This document shows, in pieces, positions 16,110 through 24,232 of a stretch of 64,000 nt of DNA; position 1 is the first letter of the stretch; each line of letters starts with the position of its first letter. Under the pieces are notes generated by a model. That model was not told the origin of the DNA, searched no databases, and was given only the letters and a program-made list of their open reading frames with translations. Location of the stretch: positions 133,798 to 197,797 of the forward strand of contig NZ_NUGT01000009.1 in NCBI RefSeq assembly GCF_002574545.1. Reading direction: 5' to 3'. The position numbers and the translations under genes are program-made. This stretch comes from Bacillus sp. AFS055030 (GTDB lineage: Bacteria; Bacillota; Bacilli; Bacillales; Bacillaceae_G).

Positions 16110-16558
16110 CAAAGTGATTCGATCGTTTTATGACTGGCACGTCTTACAAAATCCGCCAAAGTATAGTTACATAAAAAGCCAAGTAAGTGCTCTTCTGCTT
16201 CGATTGCAAAGTCTGAAAATACATTGTTCATTACACGTCCACTAGTACAGTCAGATGTGGATTCAATTAGTGCGGTTGATAGAGGTTCTGTCATTTGTAG
16301 GGCAATGTAGACTTGTTTTAAGGTAATTTCCTCGGGTGACTTAGCTAATAAATAACCGCCATCTCGTCCTTCTCTTGCTTCTACAATTTTTTCTTTTACG
16401 AGGGGAGCCATGATTCTTCTCATAAATGAAACACCTGATCTAATATGTTTTGCGATTGCTTTACTTGGTGTAACCCCTTCTGTTGTTGCTAGTAAAACTA
16501 ATGCCTGAATAGCAAATCCGAACCACTTAGGAGTAACGGAGTTTTTGCAACTTGACAT
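16109..16558 (-). CDS. Rrf2-family transcriptional regulator
   Basis: A 149-residue regulator with the Rrf2 winged-helix layout: FAIQALVLLA, SGVSFMRRIMAPLVKEKIVEA, the wing GRDGGYLLAKSPEEITL, then a dimerisation helix. Cysteines occur at residue 4, near 103 and near 129, but the CX5-CX6 iron-sulfur spacing of NsrR or IscR is not obvious. The closest group is YwnA-like. It probably responds to redox or electrophile stress, given the nearby catDE genes. The start is ATG at 16556-16558. A consensus promoter and an overlapping palindrome suggest autoregulation. Confidence 0.85.
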   Translation of the reverse strand: MSSCKNSVTPKWFGFAIQALVLLATTEGVTPSKAIAKHIRSGVSFMRRIMAPLVKEKIVEAREGRDGGYLLAKSPEEITLKQVYIALQMTEPLSTALIESTSDCTSGRVMNNVFSDFAIEAEEHLLGFLCNYTLADFVRRASHKTIESL

Positions 16559-16562
16559 AATT

Positions 16563-16580
16563 TATCACCATCCAGTGATA
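16563..16580. promoter_or_regulatory. Palindromic candidate operator of the Rrf2-type gene
   Basis: TATCAC and GTGATA flank a 6-bp centre. The site overlaps the expected transcription start and the ribosome-binding region, a good position for autorepression. Confidence 0.5.
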
Positions 16581-16582
16581 TT

Positions 16583-16611
16583 ATTATCCCCCGTTTTTGT
16601 ATCCCTTGCAA
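16583..16611 (-). promoter_or_regulatory. Sigma-A promoter of the Rrf2-type gene
   Basis: TTGCAA (16606-16611) and GATAAT (16583-16588, minus strand) are separated by exactly 17 bp. Confidence 0.7.
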
Positions 16612-16678
16612 GTATATAGTAGTTTTAAAAATAAGTAGGTCACGTTTTCTAATAGGGAGAAACATTTTTTACAACATT

Positions 16679-16711
16679 AAAAAAGGATGGAAAATTAGCT
16701 TTTCCATCCTT
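16679..16711 (-). terminator. Terminator of the SASP gene
   Basis: AAGGATGGAAAA/TTTTCCATCCTT, a 12-bp perfect stem with a T run on the minus strand. Confidence 0.92.
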
Positions 16712-16720
16712 AGTTTTTAT

Positions 16721-16924
16721 TTAACGAGCATATCCGCCTAGGCTTTGTTCTGCCATTTGAACTAGACGCTTCGTAATTTCTCCACCAACTGAACCGTTAG
16801 CGCGTGAAGTTGTGTCTGGTCCTAAGTGCACTCCAAATTCAGAAGCTATTTCGAACTTCATTTGCTCAATTGCTGAACTTGCATTTGGTGAAGCATATTG
16901 ATTTGAAGATCTTCTGTTTGCCAT
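16721..16924 (-). CDS. Alpha/beta-type small acid-soluble spore protein
   Basis: A 67-residue protein with both SASP motifs: [11 protein letters not shown], which includes the site cut by the germination protease GPR, and [20 protein letters not shown]. These proteins coat spore DNA, protect it from UV and heat, and are degraded to amino acids at germination. The start is ATG at 16922-16924. It is monocistronic, with a strong terminator; expression from a forespore (sigma-G) promoter is expected from the family. The copy cannot be matched to a specific ssp letter. Confidence 0.97.
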   Translation of the reverse strand: MANRRSSNQYASPNASSAIEQMKFEIASEFGVHLGPDTTSRANGSVGGEITKRLVQMAEQSLGGYAR

Positions 16925-17222
16925 GTTGTCGACTCCTTTGTCTTTTGGATGCTCTGATGTTGTTTATCAGATTAAAGATAGTATGTTTCTGAAAAATTAT
17001 TCTATACATTTATTTACAAATTTTTTTCTTTTTACCAAAAGTACTTCTTGTTTCCATATAACGATTTCTTTGTATAATTATTTCCAAGTTCAAAAACTTG
17101 TATTATGTCTTTAGATTTTCTATAATCTTACCATACTGTATTTAATTAAAACACAGTTTATTTAATGAAATCGTCTCGTTTTTTCCATATATTGAGAAAT
17201 GGATTTTTAGGAGGAAAATTTT

Positions 17223-18260
17223 ATGATGAATAATCGTTTCCAAGATAAAGTTGCTAAGAATTTAAGTGATATACCTTTATCTGTATTAGACTTAGCACCA
17301 GTTGTTGAAGGAAGTACTCCTGCTGATGCGTTTAAAAATAGCCTTGATTTAGCACAGCATGCTGAAAAATGGGGATATCACCGTTACTGGTTTGCAGAAC
17401 ATCATAATATGCCAGCAGTTGCAAGTTCAGCTACTTCAGTTGTAATTGGACATATTGCGAGTGGAACATCAACGATTAGAGTTGGTTCTGGTGGAATCAT
17501 GTTACCAAATCACGCTCCTTTAGTCATAGCAGAACAATTTGGAACATTAGAATCATTACATCCAGGTCGTATTGACCTCGGATTAGGTCGTGCTCCTGGT
17601 AGTGATATGTCAACAACTAGAGCGTTACGTAGAGATTTACGCAGCCATGAAGACTTCCCTGCTCAATTAGAAGAATTACGTAATTACTTTAATCCGCCAG
17701 GTGGTATTGGCAGTTCAACGGTTCAAGCGGTGCCTGGTGAAGGGTTAGATATCCCAATTTGGTTACTAGGATCTAGTGGCTTTAGTGCTCAGTTAGCTGC
17801 CGAACTAGGTTTACCATTTGCTTTTGCAGCGCACTTCGCACCAGACTATACAGTCCAAGCAATGCAGTTGTACCACAATCATTTTATACCATCTAAAATT
17901 TTAGATGAACCATATGCAATGATTGGTTTAAATGTTGTCGTTGCTGACACAGACAAAGAAGCAAAAAGACTTTTTACAACACAGCAACAATCATTTTTAA
18001 ACCTAGTTCGAGGTGGTAAACCAGCTCTTTTAAAACCACCAGTTGACGATATGGATGAAATTTGGAGTCCATTTGAAAAAGAAACACTTGAAAATCAAAT
18101 GAAACTTTCTGCTATTGGTACAATCGAAACCGTTACTGAAAAACTACAAACCGTTTTAAATATAACAAAAGCTGATGAGATTATGGTAAATGGCTCAGTT
18201 TTTGATCATGCGGCGCGTCTATATTCATATGAATTATTAAGTAAAGTATCAAATAAATAA
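17223..18260 (+). CDS. Luciferase-like (LLM) flavin-dependent oxidoreductase
   Basis: A 345-residue TIM-barrel monooxygenase of the LLM class. The motifs [21 protein letters not shown] near residue 57 and [13 protein letters not shown] near 113 are characteristic of the YtmO/YwcH-like group. These enzymes use FMNH2 supplied by a separate reductase and oxygen; the substrate is not known. ATG at 17223 follows AGGAGG by eight bases. It is monocistronic, ends in a clear terminator, and is divergent from the SASP gene. Confidence 0.9.
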   Translation: MMNNRFQDKVAKNLSDIPLSVLDLAPVVEGSTPADAFKNSLDLAQHAEKWGYHRYWFAEHHNMPAVASSATSVVIGHIASGTSTIRVGSGGIMLPNHAPLVIAEQFGTLESLHPGRIDLGLGRAPGSDMSTTRALRRDLRSHEDFPAQLEELRNYFNPPGGIGSSTVQAVPGEGLDIPIWLLGSSGFSAQLAAELGLPFAFAAHFAPDYTVQAMQLYHNHFIPSKILDEPYAMIGLNVVVADTDKEAKRLFTTQQQSFLNLVRGGKPALLKPPVDDMDEIWSPFEKETLENQMKLSAIGTIETVTEKLQTVLNITKADEIMVNGSVFDHAARLYSYELLSKVSNK

Positions 18261-18265
18261 CGAAT

Positions 18266-18297
18266 AAGGAGAGTACAAGATGCTCTCCTTTTTTTGT
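18266..18297 (+). terminator. Terminator of the LLM oxidoreductase gene
   Basis: AAGGAGAG/CTCTCCTT stem followed by TTTTT; convergent with the next gene. Confidence 0.85.
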
Positions 18298-18312
18298 TTA
18301 GAATAATTAAGC

Positions 18313-18768
18313 TTACTCCTTTAAAGCTTCCTGTTCGACTCTTTGTAAAAATTCATGTACTGCTTTTAAATTATTCCCCTTTGGATTAGCTAGTTTTAAC
18401 ATTGCCCGTCCGATAAAATTCACCCCCGCATTCGTGCCTTCATAAATAAATTTTGTATGTGAATCATCGATTTTTTCTAATGTAAATGTTAAATTTGTTT
18501 CAAAAGCATTAGCTAAAACAAAATGAATTTGCTTTTTTTTATATGATTCAGTATCCTCGTATGCTAATGTTTCAACAATATAAGATTCTACACGTTTCCC
18601 TTCTCTATAACTTTGCTGATGCTTTGCACCTACTTCATTTTCGTTTTTATCAATTAAATTATGCTCCTCAACTTTTGGCATTATTTTCTTAATATTTTTA
18701 TCTAAAAATAGACTCCATACTTTTTCGATATTTGCATTAATAACAATGTCTTCTTTCCATTTAATCAT
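18313..18768 (-). CDS. SRPBCC (START-like) domain protein
   Basis: A 151-residue protein with the polyketide-cyclase/dehydrase helix-grip layout: an initial beta strand ending INANIEKVWSLFLD, then strands with SYIVETLAYE and HTKFIYEGTNAG, and a long terminal helix. Members bind hydrophobic ligands; no catalytic residues can be assigned. The start is ATG at 18766-18768, with GGAAGG about 12 bases upstream. It converges on the LLM gene and is not obviously part of an operon. Confidence 0.75.
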   Translation of the reverse strand: MIKWKEDIVINANIEKVWSLFLDKNIKKIMPKVEEHNLIDKNENEVGAKHQQSYREGKRVESYIVETLAYEDTESYKKKQIHFVLANAFETNLTFTLEKIDDSHTKFIYEGTNAGVNFIGRAMLKLANPKGNNLKAVHEFLQRVEQEALKE

Positions 18769-18854
18769 TATTTATATTCTTCCTTCCTGAAGCAATAAGT
18801 TTAATTGTAAATTCTTATACAATTTCTATTATACAGAATTATGTTTTCGTATCA

Positions 18855-18886
18855 TAAAAAAAGCCCTCTCAATTAATGAGAAGACT
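18855..18886 (-). terminator. Terminator of the DUF4395 gene
   Basis: GTCTTCTCA/TGAGAGGGC stem with several G-U pairs, followed by seven Ts on the minus strand. Confidence 0.65.
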
Positions 18887-18902
18887 CAGATTTGAAAATA
18901 AT

Positions 18903-19331
18903 TTACCTTAAACTTTTTCGGTATTTATATTGATTCCATTGAAAATGAATATAGCATCCAATGCAAAATCCATTGATTGCGATAAACGATGCTAATGCGA
19001 CCATAATTGAAAACACATAAAATAATACATTCCAACCAAGTAATGCTCCAATAAAAGCAAGAGATAAACATGTTACTGCAATTGTTTGATTAAAATTTTG
19101 TTGGCCTTTATCCTCTTGTGGATAGCTAGATGGTTTCTTTTTTAAAAAACGTTTAGCAAATGTAATGATTGGATGGAAATCAAAAAGCAATCCACTAAGA
19201 CCACTAATTAAAGGTATAAGTAATAGCCAGTACTGACCAGTAATCCAAGTTAATATAACAGAAATAAAGATCGTCCATTGATTTGTACGAACTAAAGGTA
19301 ATGGAATTGTATTTATTTTTGAATTAGACAT
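18903..19331 (-). CDS. DUF4395 family membrane protein
   Basis: A 142-residue membrane protein with IPLPLVRTNQWTIFISV near the start and GFCIGCYIHFQWNQYKY at the end, the two conserved blocks of DUF4395. About four helices are predicted; the two cysteines in the CIGC block sit at the end of the last one and could be redox-active. Function is unknown; relatives are often found near thioredoxin-like genes, but none is adjacent here. The ATG at 19329-19331 is preferred over an upstream TTG that would abut the ribosome-binding site. Confidence 0.82.
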   Translation of the reverse strand: MSNSKINTIPLPLVRTNQWTIFISVILTWITGQYWLLLIPLISGLSGLLFDFHPIITFAKRFLKKKPSSYPQEDKGQQNFNQTIAVTCLSLAFIGALLGWNVLFYVFSIMVALASFIAINGFCIGCYIHFQWNQYKYRKSLR

Positions 19332-19435
19332 ACCAAAAACCAACCTTTCATATCGGAATAATTAAGTATAATCATAATATGATTTCAAATACAATACAAT
19401 CCATAAAATCTGAAAAAAGTATTATTTATTTTAAA

Positions 19436-19463
19436 AACAAAAAAACGATCAAAATGACCGTTT
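19436..19463 (-). terminator. Orphan minus-strand terminator beyond the 52-bp repeats
   Basis: AAACGGTCA/TGATCGTTT stem followed by TTTTTGTTTTT on the minus strand. No gene ends just upstream; the nearest minus-strand gene, cdaS, has its own terminator. Confidence 0.6.
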
Positions 19464-19517
19464 GGCAAGTAAAGATAAAACTTTTACTATATTTAAAATG
19501 GAACCCTTGATTCAGTA

Positions 19518-19770
19518 CTTTGGCTTAAGCTTGATTTGTACTTCCCCATAACGGGTTCATGCGGTAGGTCTTTGGCTTAATCTTGATATGTTCTTCCTCA
19601 TAATGGGTCCATGCAGTAGTACTTTGGATTAAACTTGATTTGTACTTCCCCATAACGGGTTCATGCGGTAGGTCTTTGGCTTAAACTTGATTTGTACTTC
19701 CTCATAACAGGTTCATGCGGTAGGTCTTTGGATTAAACTTGATTTGTACTTCCTCTTAACAGGTTCATAA
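19518..19770. repeat. Five tandem copies of a 52-bp unit
   Basis: Units begin with CTTTGG at 19518, 19570, 19622, 19674 and 19726, an exact period of 52 bp; the last copy is slightly short. Copies differ at a few positions. Each contains ACTTGATTTGTACTTCC or a close variant and GGTTCATGCGGTAGG or a variant. The period is not a multiple of three and the frames hold stops, so it is non-coding. Confidence 0.95.
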
Positions 19771-19793
19771 AGAAATTCAAAAGCAAGAATATG

Positions 19794-19828
19794 AAAAAAA
19801 CTTACTCATAATAAGTTTATAAGTAAGT
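19794..19828 (-). terminator. cdaS terminator
   Basis: ACTTACT/AGTAAGT stem and seven Ts on the minus strand, about 100 bp after the cdaS stop. Confidence 0.65.
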
Positions 19829-19927
19829 AAATTAGCAAATAGATGAAAACCACACACTAAAAAACACACTCTTTAATGGAACTAAAACTACAGCCTCAGC
19901 TTTACTTAACAATAATCCATTTCAGTT

Positions 19928-20554
19928 TCAATTAATTGGTGCTCCATATTGAACAGGATATAAGCTCCCTTTATAAGCGAAAGATATATTTCCTGTTTCT
20001 TCAGATACAACTAGAGCAAGTGCATCGCTTTGTTCGGAAATTCCAACTGCTGCTCGGTGCCTTGTTCCAAGTTTTCTATTATCGTATGTAATTTTTGAAA
20101 GTGGAAGTACATTACCTGCTGAGATGATCATGTTATTTTCAACTAGGACTGCTCCGTCATGTAGAGGGCTACCTGGATAAAAAATTGATTCTAGCAGTGC
20201 TGGAGATAGTTTTGCACCTACATGGATCCCAGAGCTCATCAATTCTTCTAGTGTGTCGTTTCTTTTTACAACAATTAATCCGCCGTGTTTACGTTTGGAT
20301 AAGTGTTGAACTGTGATTGTCAATTCATCAAAGATATCAGTATACGGAGAAAGATATGAATTTAAATAAAATGAGGCTGCATCCATTTGTAAATTATTAA
20401 AGACGCGATGTATATTTTCAAATTCAGTTAATATGCCACAACCTTTATTTTCAATTCTTCCTATTATGCCTTCGATTTTTAGATTAAGTTGAGTTAGTGT
20501 TTTTGTTATATTTTTGATTAAAGTGGGATTTAATTGAGACTCGAATTCATCCAT
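19928..20554 (-). CDS. cdaS: Sporulation-type diadenylate cyclase CdaS
   Basis: A 208-residue enzyme that makes c-di-AMP from two ATP. The DAC domain has the DGA motif at residues 133-135 (LHDGAVLV) and RHR at 165-167 (GTRHRAAVG). The amino part is two helices instead of the membrane helices of CdaA or the DNA-binding part of DisA; this is the CdaS layout, where those helices inhibit the cyclase. In B. subtilis, CdaS is made during sporulation and affects germination. The ATG at 20552-20554 has only a weak GAGATGA site upstream. It is monocistronic. Confidence 0.95.
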   Translation of the reverse strand: MDEFESQLNPTLIKNITKTLTQLNLKIEGIIGRIENKGCGILTEFENIHRVFNNLQMDAASFYLNSYLSPYTDIFDELTITVQHLSKRKHGGLIVVKRNDTLEELMSSGIHVGAKLSPALLESIFYPGSPLHDGAVLVENNMIISAGNVLPLSKITYDNRKLGTRHRAAVGISEQSDALALVVSEETGNISFAYKGSLYPVQYGAPIN

Positions 20555-20686
20555 TTCAATTTTTCATCTCGCTTTCGAACCGAATTACCTCCACTTAAGT
20601 TTCCCAAAGTTGGCTATGTTATACCGGTCAATACCATACTTGGTTTTTTACTATAACATTTGATTACACATAATGAACTATGTTGA

Positions 20687-21073
20687 TTATCTTGCTGCCC
20701 ATGCTTCAACTTCTATTTTGATGTCTGGATTTGCTAAAGCTGATACATAAGCATAAGTTGTTGCTGGTGGGTTACCAGAATGAAATTGGCTCCAACAGTC
20801 TAGAAAGAATTGACGATCGATTTTCTCCGTTAGCCAAAAGTTTAATTTAAAAAGATTATTAAGATCGACTTTCTCACTTTCAAGGATGCTTTTAATGTTC
20901 TCAAGTGCATTGACAAATTGACTTTCGATATCATTTGGAAATACTCCGTTTTTGTCGTTTCCTACTTGCCCTGATAAAACAACTAGCTCTGCATGTCTTG
21001 GGACAATTGTGACATGACTATATTGGCCAACTGGTGCTGCAACAGATTCGGGGTTCACTTTTTTAATTTTCAT
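20687..21073 (-). CDS. RidA family protein
   Basis: A 128-residue protein of the RidA/YjgF family with VAAPVGQYSHVTIVPRHAEL, LVVLSGQVG and NPPATTYAYVSALANPDIKIEVEAWA. Classic RidA deaminates reactive enamines; the conserved Arg before the last block appears to be replaced by a Tyr/Ala context here, so this may be a non-RidA subgroup with a different role. The ATG at 21071-21073 is preceded by AAAGGAGG, so the upstream 12 in-frame codons are left out. It follows the small winged-helix-like gene but is separated from it by a terminator. Confidence 0.88.
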   Translation of the reverse strand: MKIKKVNPESVAAPVGQYSHVTIVPRHAELVVLSGQVGNDKNGVFPNDIESQFVNALENIKSILESEKVDLNNLFKLNFWLTEKIDRQFFLDCWSQFHSGNPPATTYAYVSALANPDIKIEVEAWAAR

Positions 21074-21100
21074 TTTAATTTCCTCCTTTTTTCTTTCAAA

Positions 21101-21128
21101 AAACCTCAAATGTTTTAAACATTTGAGG
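21101..21128 (-). terminator. Terminator of the 94-aa gene, a near-perfect palindrome
   Basis: Two 12-base arms (CCTCAAATGTTT/AAACATTTGAGG) around a single T at 21104-21128, followed by TTTTTT on the minus strand. Confidence 0.88.
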
Positions 21129-21151
21129 TAGTCATTTTATATGTATATAGT

Positions 21152-21436
21152 TTATCTTAATAATTCTATTACTTTAGCTAAGCCCGTAGGTGTTATTGAA
21201 ATATTAAATAATGAAGCAATTTCTTTTTGATCTATATCACTCTTAATCCAAGTTAAACCGTTTATAAATCCTTGTATTTCTAATTCAATTAATGCAGGTT
21301 CGACATCATCAATTTCTACTCCTACTTCATTATGAAGCCCTTTTTCAAAATTTGGCTCTTTTTCTTGAAGTTCTTTAAAAATAGCTAATAGCATTAATCC
21401 TGCATCTGAAATCTTACTTGCCAGAAAAAACACCAC
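21152..21436 (-). CDS. Small winged-helix-like protein, about 90-94 aa
   Basis: A short protein with four to five helices and the segment KISDAGLMLLAIFKELQ followed by a possible wing and LFNISITPTGLAKVIELL. It resembles YjcQ-like or phage-type winged-helix proteins, but I would not assign it firmly. The start is uncertain: in-frame GTG codons at the 5' end overlap the AAAGGTGG site, while a CTG at residue 5 would be correctly spaced from it. The site lies in the 3' arm of the terminator of the upstream GH3 gene, so translation may depend on readthrough or on an internal promoter. Confidence 0.6.
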   Translation of the reverse strand: MVFFLASKISDAGLMLLAIFKELQEKEPNFEKGLHNEVGVEIDDVEPALIELEIQGFINGLTWIKSDIDQKEIASLFNISITPTGLAKVIELLR

Positions 21437-21467
21437 CTTTCAGACTATTTATTCGACAAAAGGTGGT
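21426..21467 (-). terminator. Terminator of the GH3 gene
   Basis: ACCACCTTT (21432-21440) pairs with AAAGGTGGT (21459-21467); GTTTTTT follows on the minus strand. Its 3' arm is also the likely ribosome-binding site of the next small gene. Confidence 0.85.
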
Positions 21468-21491
21468 ATTTTCCTTTTTTTGTTAATTTTT

Positions 21492-23192
21492 CTACTTATT
21501 TAATAACTTATTTGTTTTTTCAACGAGCTTTTGAAGATCCATCGGCTTTACTTCATGATTATCTAGTTTATATTTTTGTTTAAGTAAAATGATTCGTTTT
21601 ACACTTTCGTTAATACGTTCTACTGAAATTGTTTTGTTTTTCACGGCTGTTTCGATTTCTTTATAAACAGCTTTTACTTTGTTAGGATCATGAGCAACCA
21701 TAATGATATCACTTCCAGCTAAAATGGAAGTAACCGCTGCTTTTTCCAAATTATAATTTTTTCCAATTGCATCCATCGTCATATCATCCGTCATAACTAC
21801 TCCATCATATTTTAAATCATTTCTTAACATTGAAGTAATGACCATTTTAGACATGGAAGAAGGGTATTTTGGATCGATTTTTGGTAATAAAATATGTGCA
21901 ACCATAACTGCATCTACGTTTTGATCGATAGCAGCTTTAAATGGAATCAATTCTAACTGTTGTAAATCAGTATACGATTTGTTTACAACTGGTAATTCTA
22001 AATGGGAATCAACCGAAGTATCACCATGGCCCGGAAAATGCTTTACAACCGGAATGATTTTCTCTGACTGGATCCCTTTCATTGTTTGTATTCCTAATTT
22101 ACTTACAGTATTTGGATTATTACTAAAAGAACGATCACCAATGACTGGATTTTTAGGATTACTATTTACATCTAAAACAGGTGCAAAGTCCATATTTAAA
22201 CCAAAAGCTTGAAGTTGTTCTCCCAGTATTTGACCAATTTCATATGAGAATTGTCTATCATTTTTATTTCCAATTAATTGGTTTGACGGTATTTGACCAA
22301 GATTACCTGGTAAACGCGATACTCTTCCACCTTCTTGATCAACTCCAAATAAAATTGGTAAATGATTCGTTCGATTAGCAGCCTTTATTGAATTTACAAG
22401 TTTAACCGTTTGACTATTATTCGTTAGATTTTCTTTGTAAAAAATAAATCCACCAATATGATATTGTTCAACTAGTTCTTTTAAACTATTTGAGTAACTC
22501 GTTCCATAAAAACCTGAGATGATCATTTGACCTATTTTTTCTTGAAGTGTCATCTCATTTAAAAGCTGATCTAGTTTAGTGCCAGTGCTAGGAATAGGCT
22601 GGTCAATTATTGATACTGAAGTATGATGTAGTGTTGGATTATTATTTTCATTAGTAGGTCTTGGTAAGATAAACTTCAGTTCAATATGATCTAGGTCATA
22701 AACTAAAATAATTTGATCCACTTGTTGATCTTTATAGTATTTAATCTTAGTCGGCTTATTTAATTGTTTCATAATATCGTCATAGTGAATTTCTTGTAAA
22801 TTAGCATCATATGATCTTACTTCATAAATTCGATTTTGATTGTCATATCCTACTGCAAATCCTTGTTTTTGATAAGTTAAGTACGTACCATTTGCAACCT
22901 GATCTTTTTGGGTAGATTCCCCAAATTGCTCTGTTATATCTTTTAGGAAAGTCTTCCCTACTTCTATATCTTGTTGGTTTGGAATTTTTCCTTGTTTAGC
23001 ACTAGAAATGATATTTTTTAAAATTTCTTCTGCTGAAAGTTGACTCGAATGATTAGTCTCTGTTTGTTGATTTGTATTCTTATTTGGTTTCGAATTTGAT
23101 GAGTCTTGGAACACTTTATCTTTTACCGCAACGTAAACACTTGTACAAACAATAAACAATAGGATTAATAAAAAGATAGTTTTTTTGATAAT
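21492..23192 (-). CDS. Secreted DUF4309 + GH3 beta-N-acetylhexosaminidase fusion
   Basis: A protein of about 566 residues with a hydrophobic signal or anchor segment, a Ser/Asn/Thr-rich linker, a DUF4309-like domain (about residues 50-185) and a glycoside hydrolase family 3 domain of the NagZ type. The GH3 part shows GVDQEGGRVSRL, KHFPGHGDTSVDSH (catalytic loop) and VVMTDDMTMDAI (nucleophile Asp). It should remove N-acetylglucosamine from cell-wall fragments outside the cell. The only canonical start in frame, TTG at 23157-23159, has no ribosome-binding site and cuts the signal segment. AGGAGGAG at 23196-23203 instead points to ATT (23190-23192) or ATC (23187-23189), with a stop just upstream. 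Confidence 0.88.
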   Translation of the reverse strand: MIKKTIFLLILLFIVCTSVYVAVKDKVFQDSSNSKPNKNTNQQTETNHSSQLSAEEILKNIISSAKQGKIPNQQDIEVGKTFLKDITEQFGESTQKDQVANGTYLTYQKQGFAVGYDNQNRIYEVRSYDANLQEIHYDDIMKQLNKPTKIKYYKDQQVDQIILVYDLDHIELKFILPRPTNENNNPTLHHTSVSIIDQPIPSTGTKLDQLLNEMTLQEKIGQMIISGFYGTSYSNSLKELVEQYHIGGFIFYKENLTNNSQTVKLVNSIKAANRTNHLPILFGVDQEGGRVSRLPGNLGQIPSNQLIGNKNDRQFSYEIGQILGEQLQAFGLNMDFAPVLDVNSNPKNPVIGDRSFSNNPNTVSKLGIQTMKGIQSEKIIPVVKHFPGHGDTSVDSHLELPVVNKSYTDLQQLELIPFKAAIDQNVDAVMVAHILLPKIDPKYPSSMSKMVITSMLRNDLKYDGVVMTDDMTMDAIGKNYNLEKAAVTSILAGSDIIMVAHDPNKVKAVYKEIETAVKNKTISVERINESVKRIILLKQKYKLDNHEVKPMDLQKLVEKTNKLLNK

Positions 23193-23314
23193 ATTCTCCT
23201 CCTAAAATATTATTTTCTCCTCTTTACTTACCGATATTTCCATTAGTTAAGTGGGCACCTTCTAACGAATAGGTGCATACGATGAGAAAGATTAAAGAGG
23301 AGGGACTAATTAGA

Positions 23315-24232
23315 ATGACCAATAAAAAATCCCCTGAAATGATTCACCCCATAAACTTCAGAAATCAAAATATGAATCCAATTCAGAATAATCCTTATTA
23401 TGATTACCACCACTATTGGTATAACGAATATCAATCATATCCTATTCATCAACAGCACCACACTCTTGACCAATCCGATATTTTTTATCGCCAGCATGCC
23501 CAAGCTATTTTCGTTTTAGTTCACGGCTCATGGGTTGATCCATTCTTCTGGCACAAAATTGCGCAAGAACTACAAAAAATGGGACATATTGTTCATACAC
23601 CTCAGTTGCCTGGGCATGGTACAGATAAGGATAAAAATGTAAACCATGAGATGATTACAAAACAAGTCGTTCATTATATAAGGTCAAAAAAGCTTAATAA
23701 TATTATTTTGATCGGTCACAGCTTTGGTGGTACCGTCATTCAAAAAGTCGCTGAACAGCTTCACGATCGAATTAAACGATTAGTTTTTTGGAATGCTTTT
23801 GTTTTAAATGACGGTGAAAGCTTGGTTGATCAATTACCACCACAAACACAAAAATTATTTTTAGACTTAGCTGGGCAATCTTCTGATCATACAATTAAAC
23901 TACCATTTCAATACTTCCGAGATGTGTTTGTTAACTTGGCTGATTTACAAACGGCGCGTCAAATTTATCATGCGACAACACCTGAACCAGCAACGCCCCT
24001 TGTCGAAAAGCTCGATTTAAAAACCTTTTACCAATTATCGATTCCAAGAAGCTATATTAATTTACAAGAGGATATAGCAGTACCTACAGGAGAGAATTCT
24101 GGTTGGTACCCTCATATGGCTAGTAGATTAGGAGTTTATCGCTTTATTCAAGGAAGTGGCGATCATTTGTCCACTGCAAAAATACATCCAAGAAGAATGG
24201 CACAATTAATTGTAAATGCCTCACGAGACTAA
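23315..24232 (+). CDS. Alpha/beta hydrolase
   Basis: A 305-residue protein with an unusual Tyr/His/Gln-rich amino tail (about residues 20-60) and then an alpha/beta hydrolase domain. HGSWVDPFFW supplies the oxyanion loop, and the nucleophile is Ser136 in LIGHSFGGTV; a late GSGDHLS likely holds the catalytic His. It looks like an esterase or methylesterase-type enzyme; the substrate is unknown. The frame is open further upstream, but ATG at 23315 is the first start behind GAGGAGG. It has no signal peptide and is divergent from the GH3 gene. Confidence 0.82.
   Translation: MTNKKSPEMIHPINFRNQNMNPIQNNPYYDYHHYWYNEYQSYPIHQQHHTLDQSDIFYRQHAQAIFVLVHGSWVDPFFWHKIAQELQKMGHIVHTPQLPGHGTDKDKNVNHEMITKQVVHYIRSKKLNNIILIGHSFGGTVIQKVAEQLHDRIKRLVFWNAFVLNDGESLVDQLPPQTQKLFLDLAGQSSDHTIKLPFQYFRDVFVNLADLQTARQIYHATTPEPATPLVEKLDLKTFYQLSIPRSYINLQEDIAVPTGENSGWYPHMASRLGVYRFIQGSGDHLSTAKIHPRRMAQLIVNASRD

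Larger units (their letters stand above)
19332..19927. other. Intergenic region with the 52-bp tandem repeat
   Basis: About 600 bp with no supported gene. It contains an orphan terminator (19436-19463), five 52-bp tandem repeats (19518-19770) and the cdaS terminator. Confidence 0.7.

Noticed and set aside
15922-16245. Plus-strand ORF of 107 codons opposite the Rrf2-type gene
   Set aside because: It runs across the terminator and antisense to a clear regulator gene, and lacks a ribosome-binding site.
19518-19770. Possible CRISPR array
   Set aside because: The units are contiguous 52-bp tandem repeats without distinct spacers, and no cas genes are near.
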